DNA of 25,906 bases. It comes from JAAZBW01 sp035647855 (GTDB taxonomy: Bacteria > Actinomycetota > Actinomycetes > Actinomycetales > Actinomycetaceae). The notes below the pieces were generated by a model. It had not been told where the DNA came from. It ran no database searches and saw only the letters and a program-made list of their open reading frames with translations. This document shows positions 1 through 8,597 of the stretch, in pieces. The position numbers were made by a program, and so were the translations under genes. The DNA lies in NCBI GenBank assembly GCA_035647855.1, contig DASRMP010000086.1, forward strand, positions 1-25,906, given 5' to 3'. Within the stretch, counting starts at the first letter, position 1. Each line of letters opens with the position of its first letter.

Positions 1-1
1 G

Positions 2-1081
2 GGCGTCGCCGGGGAGGTGGCGTTGGCGCGGCGGGAGTCTCCGGCCCGGGGGGCGCGCCTGGTCGGGCTCGCGGCAGCGTTGACAGACATGCCCCACACG
101 CGGGCCGTGTTGGAGCGCGGGGAGATCTCGGAGTGGCGCGCCACGATCATGTGCCAGGAGACCGGCTGGCTGTCGGTGGCGGACCGGGTGAGGGTGGACG
201 CGGTGATGGCGGGGCACCTGGCGGTGCTGGGGGAGAAAAAACTCAGGGCCGAGGCGCGGCGGGTGGCGCAGTCACTGGACCTGCACGGTGCGGTCAACCA
301 CCTGGAGCACGCCGTGAACGAGCGGCGGGTGACGGTGCGTCCCGCGACCGGTGGGATGGCCTACCTGACCGGCTTCGTGCCCCTCACCCAGGCGGTGGCC
401 GCCTACGCCACGTTGGTGCGGGACGCGGACTCTGCCCGCTCCACGGGTGAGACCGGTGGGCGGGGGAAGGGCCAGTACATGGCCGACCGGCTGGTGGAAC
501 TCGTCACCGGACACGAGACGGCGACTGGTACGCCGGTGGAGATCGAACTCGTCATGTCCGACCAGTACCTGTTCGGCGCGTCGGACAGCCCGGGCTGGCT
601 GCCCGGCCACGGCCCACTCCCCGCGGCTCTGGCCCGCAAGATCGCCAGTAATCCGGACACCATGGTGTGGGTCCGGCGGCTGTTCACCGCACCCGAGACG
701 GGACAGTTGGTGGGGATGGATTCGCGGCGGCGGGTGTTCAGTGGCGAGTTGCGCAAGATGATCCGGCTGCGGGATGACCTGTGCCGCACCCCGTGGTGCG
801 GGGCCCCGATCCGGCACGCGGACCACGCGCTCCCGCACGCCGAGGGCGGGGACACGTCGCTGGCGAACGGGTCCGGACTGTGCGAACGCTGCAACTACGT
901 CAAACAACAAGCCGGCTGGCGCCACCACACCACCGACGCCGGCCTGACAGTCACCACCCCCACCGGACACCGATACACGGCGACCGACATGCCCCTCACC
1001 CGCCACCACGACCACGCCACCGAACGACTCAGGGCGGCCGGCGAAGGTCCAGCCCCCGGCGAAACGAACACCTGCGGTTAA
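2..1081 (+). CDS. DUF222 / HNH endonuclease protein (13E12-repeat type), 5' end outside window
   Basis: The frame is open from the first bases of the window, so the true start probably lies upstream; a GTG at 17 is the first start codon inside. The N-terminal two-thirds resembles DUF222, an alpha-helical domain common in actinobacteria. The C-terminal part (about nt 775-960) is an HNH nuclease module: a Cys pair (CRTPWC), then a D-H pair, a GG-x-T-S-x-x-N stretch, and a second Cys pair (CERC) followed by N-Y-V-K. The Cys pairs probably bind a structural zinc and the His/Asn residues a catalytic metal. These proteins occur in many copies per genome (the 13E12 family of mycobacteria) and are suspected of mobile-element origin, but the substrate is unknown. 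No inverted repeats or partner genes that would mark a mobile element are visible here. Confidence 0.85.
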   Translation, partial: GVAGEVALARRESPARGARLVGLAAALTDMPHTRAVLERGEISEWRATIMCQETGWLSVADRVRVDAVMAGHLAVLGEKKLRAEARRVAQSLDLHGAVNHLEHAVNERRVTVRPATGGMAYLTGFVPLTQAVAAYATLVRDADSARSTGETGGRGKGQYMADRLVELVTGHETATGTPVEIELVMSDQYLFGASDSPGWLPGHGPLPAALARKIASNPDTMVWVRRLFTAPETGQLVGMDSRRRVFSGELRKMIRLRDDLCRTPWCGAPIRHADHALPHAEGGDTSLANGSGLCERCNYVKQQAGWRHHTTDAGLTVTTPTGHRYTATDMPLTRHHDHATERLRAAGEGPAPGETNTCG

Positions 1082-1302
1082 CACCGGACGGGGACGAGAC
1101 ACCGAGAGAACACGAGACTGCCGCGCATTACGAGAGGGTTGCGGGCGCGCCGCGACCTCCGCGTGCTTGCCGGGATCCCAGGCAGGTCGGCGCGTAATGC
1201 GGGCTGCCCGCAAGCCCGTCGGTCCCAACCGCCCAAACGCCGCATCGCCGAGCGTTACGCTCGGGACATCCCCGCCCACATCCCCTCCTCGGAAAGGACG
1301 GC
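1082..1302. other. Intergenic leader with several inverted repeats
   Basis: No gene is seen in these 221 bases. They contain CGCATTACG (1124-1132) and its reverse complement at 1193-1201, GGGTTGCGGGC (1136-1146) with a near-complement at 1206-1217, and a 17-base hairpin at 1248-1264 with 7-bp arms (CCGAGCG / CGCTCGG). An AAAGGA ribosome binding site at 1293-1298 precedes the hydrolase start. Confidence 0.6.
1248..1264. promoter_or_regulatory. Perfect 7-bp-arm palindrome upstream of the hydrolase gene
   Basis: CCGAGCG, a TTA spacer, then CGCTCGG, centred about 47 bp before the ATG at 1303. It could be a repressor operator for the hydrolase-xylB unit or an mRNA hairpin. There is no T-run, so a terminator is less likely. 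Binding by any protein is inference. Confidence 0.35.
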
Positions 1303-2739
1303 ATGATGACTTCGACCCGCACACAGATGCCGGTGGCCACTGGCCCCCTCCCTGTCACCGCCGACAGCTATCCCTTCAACACGACACAGCGCTCCATCGT
1401 GCCACTGGACCTGGGCGCGCTCGGATACGCCGAGGAGGAGTACTTCGTCTCGGGCGACGCCGCCATCTACGCAGACGACCTGACCGCCGGAAGCGAGATC
1501 CCCTACACCAACCGCGTGGTCGTCCGCCGGCCGCTCGACGCCGCGCGATTCTCTGGCGTGGTGATCCTCGAGATCCTCAACGCGTCCAACGGCTACCCCG
1601 CCGAGGGAATCTGGCGGCGCGCGTGGGACTTCATTCCTCAGCAGGGCCACGCATATGTGGGCTTCACATCGAAACCGATCGACATCGCCGCCCTCAAGAC
1701 CTTCAACCCTGAGCGCTACGCGCCCCTCTCGTGGGCCACCGATCCGCAAAGCCCGCAAGGGCCGGTGCCCGAAGACGCCAACCCGCTGACCGTCGTCGTC
1801 CCTGGCGCCGAAGAGGGTCTTCTCTGGGACATCATCACGCAGATGGGGCGACTGCTGCGCGCACCCGCCGCGGGCGGGCTTCTCGGCGGAGCGGAGCCGA
1901 AGGTGATCCTTCTGATCGGGCAGTCCCAGTCCGCCATCATGCTCAACACGTGGATTCGGCACTTCCACGGACTGGTCAAGGCCGACGACGGCGCCTCCCT
2001 CTTCGACGCGTACCTCAACAGCGTCGGGGTCGCGGTCGAGCGGCCGCTCCGGCAGCAGGAAGCCGCAGAAGGGTTCCAGACCACAATGCCGGACTCGCCG
2101 CTTGAGGTGGACATTCCGATGATCACCGTGACGTGCGAGGGCGACATCAACCTCTACGGCAGCTTCGGCCACACCAATCTCGCCCGCCGCGGCCTCGCCG
2201 ACGGCCCGTTCCAGCGCCACTGGTGCGTGGTCGGCGCGCCGCACAGCGAACTCTTCACGCCCGCGATGCCGGCCGCGCCCGAGGTGCTGAAGGCCGGCCG
2301 GAAGCCGCGCCGAATGACCCCGGAGACCGTCGCGACCGGCAACACGTTCCCGCTGCAGGCCACCGTGACGGCGGCGATCGACGCGCTCCTCGCGTGGCTG
2401 GTCGATGGGGTGCCGGCGGCGCCGTCGCGTTTCTTCGACACCGACGACGACGGCGCGCTGCTCCGCGACGACGACGGCAACGTCCGCGGCGGCCTGCGCT
2501 ACGGCATCATCGAGCACGCCATCGCGCGCTATGACGGCGCTCCGACCGGCGGCACGCTCGGCACGCAGGTTCCGCTGTCGCGCGAGGTGGTCCTCGAGAG
2601 GTACCCGATGCCGGACGACTTCCTCGACGCCGTGGCTGCCGTTGACGACCAACTCCTCGCCCAGGGTTACCTGAACTCGCATGGGCGCCGTCAGCTCTGG
2701 TACGCCGCCACTGAGATGTACAGCCGCGCGGTGTCCTGA
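1303..2739 (+). CDS. Alpha/beta hydrolase domain protein (Abhydrolase_10-like)
   Basis: The product is 478 aa and probably cytoplasmic, since no signal peptide is visible. A nucleophile-elbow motif GQSQSA sits at residues 206-211, with Ser208 the likely nucleophile, and a G-A-P-H-S-E-L segment near residue 313 may supply the catalytic His. The overall look matches the alpha/beta hydrolase domain family (Abhydrolase_10) of putative esterases; substrate unknown. The start at 1303 follows AAAGGA with good spacing; a second ATG follows immediately at 1306. The xylulokinase gene begins 24 bases after the stop, so the two are probably co-transcribed, hinting at release or use of a sugar ester, but that link is inference from position only. 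Confidence 0.8.
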   Translation: MMTSTRTQMPVATGPLPVTADSYPFNTTQRSIVPLDLGALGYAEEEYFVSGDAAIYADDLTAGSEIPYTNRVVVRRPLDAARFSGVVILEILNASNGYPAEGIWRRAWDFIPQQGHAYVGFTSKPIDIAALKTFNPERYAPLSWATDPQSPQGPVPEDANPLTVVVPGAEEGLLWDIITQMGRLLRAPAAGGLLGGAEPKVILLIGQSQSAIMLNTWIRHFHGLVKADDGASLFDAYLNSVGVAVERPLRQQEAAEGFQTTMPDSPLEVDIPMITVTCEGDINLYGSFGHTNLARRGLADGPFQRHWCVVGAPHSELFTPAMPAAPEVLKAGRKPRRMTPETVATGNTFPLQATVTAAIDALLAWLVDGVPAAPSRFFDTDDDGALLRDDDGNVRGGLRYGIIEHAIARYDGAPTGGTLGTQVPLSREVVLERYPMPDDFLDAVAAVDDQLLAQGYLNSHGRRQLWYAATEMYSRAVS

Positions 2740-2763
2740 CGCCGCCACGAGGGTTGCAGGACG

Positions 2764-4188
2764 ATGACGCTCGTGGCGGGGGTCGACTCCTCGACCCAGT
2801 CGTGCAAGGTCGTGATCCGGGACGCAGAGACGGGTGCGCTCGTGCGCACCGGGTCGGCAGTCCATCCGCCGGGGACGGAGGTGGACCCGGACGCGTGGTG
2901 GGCCGCGCTTCGCAACGCGATCTCCGCCGTCGGGGGGCTCGACGACGTCGGGGCGCTTGCGGTCGGAGGGCAGCAGCACGGAATGGTCGTGCTCGATGAG
3001 CGCGGTGAGGTGATCCGGCCCGCGCTGCTGTGGAACGACACCCGCAGCGCCGGCGCCGCGGTCGACCTCGTCGCGGAGTTGGGCACGATCCGCGGCTCGG
3101 GCGCCGACGACGGCCCCCGCGTCTGGGCTGAGGCAACCGGTTCCGTGCCGGTCGCCTCGCTGACGGTGACGAAGCTCCGGTGGCTCGCCGAGCAGGAGCC
3201 GGAGAACGCGGCCCGGGTGGCCGCCGTCGCGCTGCCGCACGACTGGCTGACGTGGAAGCTGCGCGGGACCGGCGACATCGCCGATCTGACCACTGACCGA
3301 TCAGATGCGAGCGGCACCGGCTACTTCGGCACCGCGAACGGCGAGTACGATCGGGCGCTGCTGGACCTCGCGCTGCGGCGTGACGCGAGCCGCGTTGTGT
3401 TGCCACGAGTGCTGCGAGCGGACGAGCGGGCCGGCACGACTCCCGGCGGCATCGTGCTGGGGCCCGGCTGCGGCGACAACGCCGGCGCGGCCCTTGGGTT
3501 GGGCATGGCGAGCGGGGACATCTCCATTTCGATCGGCACCTCGGGGGTGGTCGCCGCCGTCACCGATGAGCCCGTGAGCGATCCGGAGGGTACGATCACC
3601 GGATTCGCGGACGCCACGGGGCGTTTCCTGCCGCTCGCGGTGACCCTGAACGGCTCGCAGGTGCTCGACGCGGTGCGGACCGTCCTCGAGGTGGATCACG
3701 GCGAGTTCGACCGGATGGCACTCGCGGCCCCCGCCGGCGCCGGCGGGCTGACGCTGGTGCCCTACTTCCAGGGCGAACGCACCCCCAACCTGCCTACTGC
3801 CACCGGATCGGTGCTCGGCGTGACGCTGGAGAACCTGACGCGCGAGAACCTCGCCCGGGCGGCGGTCGAGGGCCTGCTCAGTGGACTTGCGGACGGTTTG
3901 GAGGCCTTCGTGGCACGCGGCGTTCCTGTCGAAAGGGTGAGACTGACGGGAGGTGCGGCGCGGTCGCGGGCCGTTCAGCAGATCGCCCCCGCGGTGCTCG
4001 GCCGCGAGGTCCTCGTCCCGGCGCCCGGCGAGTACGTGGCGGGCGGCGCTGCCAGGCAGGCGGCATGGGTGCTCACCGGCGAGCTTCCCACCTGGGAGAT
4101 CACCTCTACAGCGACGGTGGCGGCAACCGCCACACCCGAGGTGCGGGAACGATACGCGGAGAGGCGGCGCCTCTGGGTGGAGCGCTGA
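2764..4188 (+). CDS. xylB: Xylulokinase (FGGY family carbohydrate kinase)
   Basis: The 474-aa product has the usual length of bacterial xylulokinases, which phosphorylate D-xylulose to xylulose 5-phosphate with ATP, feeding the pentose phosphate pathway. Visible features are the N-terminal phosphate loop region GVDSSTQS (residues 6-13), the GGQQHGM motif near residue 75, SDASGT near residue 180, and GCGDNAGA with Asp238 as the expected catalytic base. The C-terminal ATP-binding half contains LTGGAARS. No xylose isomerase, transporter or XylR regulator is present in the window, so the sugar assignment rests on the sequence alone; a related FGGY sugar kinase is possible. The gene probably shares a transcript with the hydrolase before it. 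Confidence 0.87.
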   Translation: MTLVAGVDSSTQSCKVVIRDAETGALVRTGSAVHPPGTEVDPDAWWAALRNAISAVGGLDDVGALAVGGQQHGMVVLDERGEVIRPALLWNDTRSAGAAVDLVAELGTIRGSGADDGPRVWAEATGSVPVASLTVTKLRWLAEQEPENAARVAAVALPHDWLTWKLRGTGDIADLTTDRSDASGTGYFGTANGEYDRALLDLALRRDASRVVLPRVLRADERAGTTPGGIVLGPGCGDNAGAALGLGMASGDISISIGTSGVVAAVTDEPVSDPEGTITGFADATGRFLPLAVTLNGSQVLDAVRTVLEVDHGEFDRMALAAPAGAGGLTLVPYFQGERTPNLPTATGSVLGVTLENLTRENLARAAVEGLLSGLADGLEAFVARGVPVERVRLTGGAARSRAVQQIAPAVLGREVLVPAPGEYVAGGAARQAAWVLTGELPTWEITSTATVAATATPEVRERYAERRRLWVER

Positions 4189-4195
4189 CCGGAAT

Positions 4196-4858
4196 TCAAC
4201 TGGCCGGCTGAGTCTCGGCCGGCTGAGTCCCGGCCGGCCGAATTCCCGCATCAAGGATCCGCCACTCGTCGCCCTCGAGACCGACGACGAAGATGACGTC
4301 CGCCGAGTCCTCCGGCACCCTGCTGAGGACGTAGCCATGGAGGTCCGCATCGACGAAGCCGGCGGTGTACGTGGTCCCGTCAACGAAAAAGATGTCGTTC
4401 GTTCTCTGGTATGTGATCGCTTCCACCACGAACTCGATCTCGCCTCCGACTCTCCGGATCCGCGCCTCGCGCATTTCGTCGAATCCGTCGGCCGAGTTCT
4501 GGCAGAACCGGCAGCCCTCATCCGAGATCGCCCTGAGCAGTCTCCCATCGAGTTGGCGCTGCGAGTAGTTGACCACTTCCATCGCGTACCCGACGAACTC
4601 CCCGGCTCCCGCCGCGTCGTAGTTCTGGGTCGCGACAGGCGGCACGGGGGGATTCTCCTGCTCGAACGGCGGCAGCGTCACGCGTTCGCGGGTGCCGACG
4701 GCACCGGACGCCGGCGCCTCGGACGTTGTGGCGGTTCCTGTCTCATTGCGCCGCCAGTTGCCTGGAATGTTGACGGAACTGCAACCGCCGAGTGCGAGCG
4801 CAACCGCGACCGCGACCGCGACGGCGCCCGCCGGCAGCGGCCTCCGCGTGCCCCACAT
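4196..4858 (-). CDS. DUF6318 family lipoprotein
   Basis: The product is 220 aa. The N-terminus is a lipoprotein signal: RR near residues 5-6, an Ala/Val-rich hydrophobic stretch, then lipobox LGGC with Cys26 as the lipidated residue. The mature part begins with a low-complexity linker and then a compact domain of DUF6318 type, recognisable by the N-Y-D-A-A-G segment, a G-C-R-F-C pair of cysteines and a glycine-rich beta region. It should be anchored on the outer face of the membrane; function unknown. The ATG at 4858 is preferred over an upstream GTG at 4912 because the signal peptide starts there and a TAGTCT -10 box lies 7 bases upstream, implying a leaderless mRNA. The C-terminus is a short PAETQ-type repeat. 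It converges on xylB with a 7-base gap. Confidence 0.82.
   Translation of the reverse strand: MWGTRRPLPAGAVAVAVAVALALGGCSSVNIPGNWRRNETGTATTSEAPASGAVGTRERVTLPPFEQENPPVPPVATQNYDAAGAGEFVGYAMEVVNYSQRQLDGRLLRAISDEGCRFCQNSADGFDEMREARIRRVGGEIEFVVEAITYQRTNDIFFVDGTTYTAGFVDADLHGYVLSRVPEDSADVIFVVGLEGDEWRILDAGIRPAGTQPAETQPAS
4199..4250. repeat. Three 15-bp tandem units at the xylB / DUF6318 convergence
   Basis: GGCCGGCTGAGTC recurs with a 15-base period and a third, diverged copy ends in GGCCGGCCGAATTC. A GAATTC flanks each side. On the minus strand the units encode the P-A-x-T-Q repeats at the end of the lipoprotein. The GC-rich self-complementary GGCCGGCC could also form an RNA hairpin between the two convergent genes. 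Confidence 0.55.
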
Positions 4859-4865
4859 GGCGAAC

Positions 4866-4871
4866 AGACTA
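4866..4871 (-). promoter_or_regulatory. Putative leaderless -10 box (TAGTCT) of the DUF6318 gene
   Basis: TAGTCT on the minus strand is separated by 7 bases from the ATG at 4858. It fits the TANNNT actinobacterial -10 pattern and places the transcript start at or next to the start codon. Confidence 0.5.
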
Positions 4872-4982
4872 CGAGGCGGGTCATCTTGAGTGCGACCGCA
4901 GGCAGGAACCATCCCTCCACAGTGGCAGATTCTCGCCGATGTTGGCGTCGCTCCAGCGGTGGCGCACCCCTACTCGAGCGGA

Positions 4983-4988
4983 TACGAT
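4983..4988 (+). promoter_or_regulatory. Putative -10 box (TACGAT) of sucCD
   Basis: TACGAT lies 5 bases before the 24-bp palindrome, so transcription would begin inside the palindrome. No convincing -35 box is visible at the expected spacing. Confidence 0.5.
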
Positions 4989-4993
4989 TGCCG

Positions 4994-5017
4994 AAATGTC
5001 TCGACGTCGAGACATTT
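4994..5017. promoter_or_regulatory. Perfect 24-bp palindrome, likely operator of sucCD
   Basis: The left half is AAATGTCTCGAC and the right half is its exact reverse complement, centred on GAC|GTC, 36-37 bp before the sucC GTG. A near copy (core TGTCTCGACGTC plus AAGA) lies in the same position in front of the isocitrate dehydrogenase gene at 18322-18345. Placement over the predicted transcript start suggests a repressor. The binding protein is not encoded in the window. Confidence 0.7.
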
Positions 5018-5041
5018 TGCCGAGACACTGGAAGGCAGACT

Positions 5042-6205
5042 GTGGACCTCTACGAGTACCAGGCTCGTGACCTCTTCGCCGCCTATGACGTCCCCGTACT
5101 GGGCGGAATCGTGGCATCCACTCCGGATGAGGCCCGCGCGGGCGCGGAACAGCTCGGTGATGGGATGAAGGTGGTCAAGGCCCAGGTCAAGACCGGTGGC
5201 CGCGGCAAGGCCGGTGGCGTGAAGCTGGCCAAGAACCCGGACGAGGTCGCAGAGCAGGCCGCCGCCATCCTCGGCATGGACATCAAGGGGCACACGGTCC
5301 GCAAGGTCCTGATCGCGGAAGGTGCCGACATCGCCGAGGAGTACTACTTCTCGATACTGCTCGACCGCGCCGAGCGCAAGTATCTCGCCATGGCGTCCGT
5401 GGAGGGCGGGATGGAGATCGAGCAGCTCGCCGTCGAACGCCCGGAGGCTCTCGCCCGGATCCCCGTGGAACCGCTCGTCGGGATAGACGAGGCGAAGGCG
5501 ACCGAGATCGTCGAGGCCGCGGGCTTCAAACCCGAGATCGCGGACCAGGTCAAGACCACGATCCTGAAGCTGTGGGACGTGTACACCGCCGAGGACGCGA
5601 CCCTGGTCGAGGTGAACCCGCTCGTGCTCACACGCGCGGGCAAGATCATCGCCCTCGACGGCAAGGTCACCCTCGACGCCAACGCCGACTTCCGGCACCC
5701 GCACCACGAGGAACTCGTCGATATCCAGGCGGAGGACCCCCTCGAGCTAAGGGCCAAGCAGATGGACCTGAACTACGTGAAGGTCGATGGTCAGGTGGGG
5801 ATCATCGGGAACGGCGCGGGGCTGGTCATGTCCACACTCGACGTCGTCGCGCTGGCGGGCGAGCCGTACGGCACCAAACCCGCGAACTTCCTCGACATCG
5901 GCGGTGGCGCCTCTGCGGAGATCATGGCCGCCGGCCTCGACGTCGTCGTGAACGACCCGCAGGTGCGCGCCGTCCTCGTGAACATTTTCGGCGGCATCAC
6001 AGCGTGCGACGAGGTGGCGCGCGGGATCGTGCGTGCCCTTGAGATTGTCGGCGATCAGGCCACCAAGCCGCTCGTCGTGCGCATGGAGGGCAACAACGTG
6101 GAGGAGGGCCGCCGCATCCTCGCGGACATGAACCACCCACTCGTCACCCAGATGGACACCATGGACGGCGCCGCCGCGCGGGCCGCCGAACTCGCGCAGA
6201 ACTGA
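5042..6205 (+). CDS. sucC: Succinyl-CoA synthetase (ADP-forming) subunit beta
   Basis: The product is 387 aa, essentially the length of E. coli SucC. With SucD it converts succinyl-CoA to succinate with formation of ATP (or GTP) in the TCA cycle. The protein opens with the family hallmark VDLYEYQARDLF and has an N-terminal ATP-grasp domain (KAQVKTGGRGKAGGVK near residue 45, an E-x-x-Y-x-x-S-I region near 100) and a C-terminal CoA-ligase domain with GNGAGLVMSTLD and NIFGGITACDEVA. The GTG at 5042 was chosen because homology starts there; the frame is open much further upstream but that part looks non-coding. sucD follows 14 bases after the stop. A palindromic operator candidate precedes the gene. 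Confidence 0.96.
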   Translation: MDLYEYQARDLFAAYDVPVLGGIVASTPDEARAGAEQLGDGMKVVKAQVKTGGRGKAGGVKLAKNPDEVAEQAAAILGMDIKGHTVRKVLIAEGADIAEEYYFSILLDRAERKYLAMASVEGGMEIEQLAVERPEALARIPVEPLVGIDEAKATEIVEAAGFKPEIADQVKTTILKLWDVYTAEDATLVEVNPLVLTRAGKIIALDGKVTLDANADFRHPHHEELVDIQAEDPLELRAKQMDLNYVKVDGQVGIIGNGAGLVMSTLDVVALAGEPYGTKPANFLDIGGGASAEIMAAGLDVVVNDPQVRAVLVNIFGGITACDEVARGIVRALEIVGDQATKPLVVRMEGNNVEEGRRILADMNHPLVTQMDTMDGAAARAAELAQN

Positions 6206-6219
6206 AGGAGCCGAACGGC

Positions 6220-7137
6220 ATGGCAATCTTCCTCGACGAGAACTCGCTCGTCATCGTTCAGGGCATGACCGGCGCGGAGGGCCGGAAACACACCCGCCGC
6301 ATGCTCTCCGCCGGCACCAAGATCGTGGCCGGCACCAACCCGCGGAAGGCCGGCACCACGGTCGACTTCGAGATCGAGCCGATCGGCCCGGGCGGCTCCC
6401 GCGTGCAGGCCGGCACGGTCTCCATCCCCGTCTTCGGAAGTGCTGCCGAGGCGACGGAGGCCACCGGCGCCACCGTTTCAGTGGTGTTCGTGCCGCCGCC
6501 CTTCGCCAAGGCGGCGGTCGTGGACGCCATCGACGCCGGCCTGGAACTCGTTGTCATCATTACCGAAGGCATCCCGGTCAAGGATACGAGCGAGTTCGTC
6601 GCGCATGCCCTGCAGAAGGGCGTCCGCCTGATCGGCCCCAATTGTCCCGGCATCATCAGCCCGGGGCTTTCCAACGTGGGGATCACGCCGCCCGCCATCA
6701 CCGGCCCCGGTCCGATCGGCCTCGTCTCGAAATCGGGAACGCTCACGTACCAGATGATGTTCGAACTCGGCGACATCGGCTTCACCACCGCCATCGGCAT
6801 CGGTGGCGATCCCGTCATCGGCACCACGCTCATCGACGCCCTCGCGGCGTTCGAGGCCGATCCGGACACGAAGGTCATGGTCATGATCGGCGAGATCGGC
6901 GGCGACGCCGAGGAGCGGGCCGCCGAGTACATCAGGGAGCACGTGACGAAGCCGGTCGTGGGTTACGTGGCCGGGTTCACCGCGCCGGAGGGCAAGACGA
7001 TGGGACACGCAGGCGCGATCGTGACCGGGTCCTCCGGAACCGCCCAGGCCAAGAAGGAGGCGCTCGAAGCGGTGGGCGTGAAAGTCGGCCGCACGCCGAC
7101 CGAGACCGCCAACCTCGCGCGCGCATTGCTCACCTGA
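6220..7137 (+). CDS. sucD: Succinyl-CoA synthetase subunit alpha
   Basis: The product is 305 aa. This is the CoA-binding, phosphohistidine-carrying subunit of succinyl-CoA synthetase. An N-terminal Rossmann CoA-binding domain shows GTNPRKAGT, and the active-site His263 lies in GHAGAI, followed by the family motif A-x-A-K-K-E-A-L-E and the C-terminal GRTPTETANL. An AAGGAG ribosome binding site at 6205-6210 overlaps the end of sucC, so the two are translated from one mRNA. The next gene (perM) has its own leaderless -10 box. Confidence 0.97.
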   Translation: MAIFLDENSLVIVQGMTGAEGRKHTRRMLSAGTKIVAGTNPRKAGTTVDFEIEPIGPGGSRVQAGTVSIPVFGSAAEATEATGATVSVVFVPPPFAKAAVVDAIDAGLELVVIITEGIPVKDTSEFVAHALQKGVRLIGPNCPGIISPGLSNVGITPPAITGPGPIGLVSKSGTLTYQMMFELGDIGFTTAIGIGGDPVIGTTLIDALAAFEADPDTKVMVMIGEIGGDAEERAAEYIREHVTKPVVGYVAGFTAPEGKTMGHAGAIVTGSSGTAQAKKEALEAVGVKVGRTPTETANLARALLT

Positions 7138-7186
7138 CCTTCTGGTGCTTCGGCGAGGGAACTCCGGTTCCCGGCTCACCGGCGTC

Positions 7187-7192
7187 TAGTGT
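7187..7192 (+). promoter_or_regulatory. Putative leaderless -10 box (TAGTGT) of perM
   Basis: TAGTGT is followed by 7 bases and then the ATG at 7200. No ribosome binding site is evident, which agrees with a leaderless transcript independent of sucCD. Confidence 0.45.
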
Positions 7193-7199
7193 GGGGCCG

Positions 7200-8597
7200 A
7201 TGTCACGAGGTCAGATTCTGCCGGAGAGGTGGCTGCGCGCTGCCGTCGCGGGCGTCGAGGCGGCCGTGCTCGCATGGCTGACGACGGCGCTGATAGCGAT
7301 GGTCGCCTACGCCGCCACCGCGGCTGCGCCCGGTCTTTCCCGGGCGACGTGGTCGACAGCGGTTGGGTTTGGCACGCGGTTCTGGACACTGGGATTCGGC
7401 GGCCGGATCAGCACCGAGGACGGTTCCGTGACACTGATCCCACTCGGCCTCACCCTTCTCGCGATCCTGCTGCTGCACGGCGCGAACCGCCGAGCGCAGT
7501 TGCGCACGATCCGGCAGGTGACGGTCTCGGCGCTGGCGTTCACGGTGATGGTCGCCGTGCTCGCGCTCGCGGCCGGAGTCACATCGGGCCGGCACCTGCT
7601 CGGCGCCCTCGCCGTCGGCGCCATCGCGGCGACCACCGCGTTGTGGGGCCGTACACAGGAACTGCCCGGCCCTGTCCGGAACCGGCTCGCCGGCCTGCCG
7701 CCGGAAGTCGGTGAGGGATTCACCTCGGGCCGTGGTCTCGTGGTCTGGCTCGCGGGGCTCGGGCTGGCCCTCGTGCTTGGCGCGATCGCGGTCTCGTGGC
7801 CGCAGATAGTGGAGATCCACACCTCGCTCCAGACCGATACCATCTCCACCATCGTGTTCGCCCTGGTGCAACTCGCGTACCTTCCCAACCTCGTGGCGTG
7901 GGCGCTCTCCTGGTTGGCAGGACCCGGCTTCATGATCGGAACCGGCACGTCCTTCACTCCCGACCGCGTCATCACCGAACCGCTGCCCTCCATCCCCGTG
8001 CTCGGCGCGCTTCCCGGCCCGCAGATGGAGCCGGGTCTCATCGTGATTGTGATTCCCATGGTGCTCGGCGCCGCATATGCGCTCTGGCGATCACGCCGCG
8101 CCCCCGACCCGAGTTCCTCGGCCGATCTCAGCATCCGCACTGCTGCTGCGGCCGGCACCGTGTTGCTCGCTGTGTTGGTATGGATGACCGCCGCGGGTGG
8201 CGCGCTCGGGCCTGGCCGGATGGCGGAGGTCGGGGTCACTATCCCGGTGTTCGCCGCTCTCGCGCTTGCCGGCGAAGCAACCATCGGCTATGCCCTGGCT
8301 CTCGGCGTCTTCCAAGCCATTGCGGAGATCTCGGGCCGCGCCGAGATCGCGCGCGCCGATGCCGGCGCTCGCGCCGCGATGGTTCCTGTCGAAGAAGAGA
8401 CCGAAGAGACTGCGCCTTCCATCGCGGCCATGCCCGTCCCCGCGCCCGCGCTCAGAGCGGTGAGCGTCCCGACCGCCGCGACCGCCGCGACCGTCCCGAC
8501 TGCGCTGACCGTCCCGACTGCGCTGACTGTCTCAACTGCGCTGACCGCGGAGTCGCCCGACTCCGATCCCCATCCCGAGGACGAGACGGACGAGTAG
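7200..8597 (+). CDS. perM: DUF6350 / PerM-like multi-pass membrane protein
   Basis: The product is 465 aa with about nine hydrophobic segments (near residues 20-42, 76-92, 107-127, 131-147, 178-199, 214-236, 278-298, 316-335 and 348-370). The signature YLPNLVAWALSWLAGPGF near residue 220, followed by G-T-G-T-S, is the characteristic DUF6350 stretch. In M. tuberculosis the homologue PerM is an integral membrane protein tied to cell division and persistence, and it lies between sucD and purN as here, which supports orthology. The C-terminal 90 residues are a charged, low-complexity, probably cytoplasmic tail ending in three VPTALT-type repeats and an acidic tip; that tail is likely poorly conserved. 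The start at 7200 is supported by the leaderless -10 box. Confidence 0.85.
   Translation: MSRGQILPERWLRAAVAGVEAAVLAWLTTALIAMVAYAATAAAPGLSRATWSTAVGFGTRFWTLGFGGRISTEDGSVTLIPLGLTLLAILLLHGANRRAQLRTIRQVTVSALAFTVMVAVLALAAGVTSGRHLLGALAVGAIAATTALWGRTQELPGPVRNRLAGLPPEVGEGFTSGRGLVVWLAGLGLALVLGAIAVSWPQIVEIHTSLQTDTISTIVFALVQLAYLPNLVAWALSWLAGPGFMIGTGTSFTPDRVITEPLPSIPVLGALPGPQMEPGLIVIVIPMVLGAAYALWRSRRAPDPSSSADLSIRTAAAAGTVLLAVLVWMTAAGGALGPGRMAEVGVTIPVFAALALAGEATIGYALALGVFQAIAEISGRAEIARADAGARAAMVPVEEETEETAPSIAAMPVPAPALRAVSVPTAATAATVPTALTVPTALTVSTALTAESPDSDPHPEDETDE
8490..8543 (+). repeat. 18-bp tandem repeat, three units, inside the perM tail
   Basis: ACCGTCCCGACTGCGCTG occurs at 8490-8507 and 8508-8525 exactly, with a diverged copy at 8526-8543. 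It codes for TVPTAL hexapeptides and the unit length keeps the frame, so it looks like replication-slippage expansion. Confidence 0.85.

Noticed and set aside
1..1081. HNH gene as part of an insertion sequence or a restriction system
   Set aside because: No terminal inverted repeats, transposase, methylase or target duplications are visible; DUF222/HNH genes are commonly free-standing.
1255..3240. Long open frame on the minus strand opposite the hydrolase and xylB (661 codons)
   Set aside because: It is antisense to two genes with clear motifs, is Arg/Gly/His-rich with no recognisable domain, and arises from high-GC codon bias.
7157..7172. GGGAAC / GTTCCC hairpin after sucD as a terminator
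   Set aside because: The stem is only 6 bp and there is no T-run; it is too weak to call.
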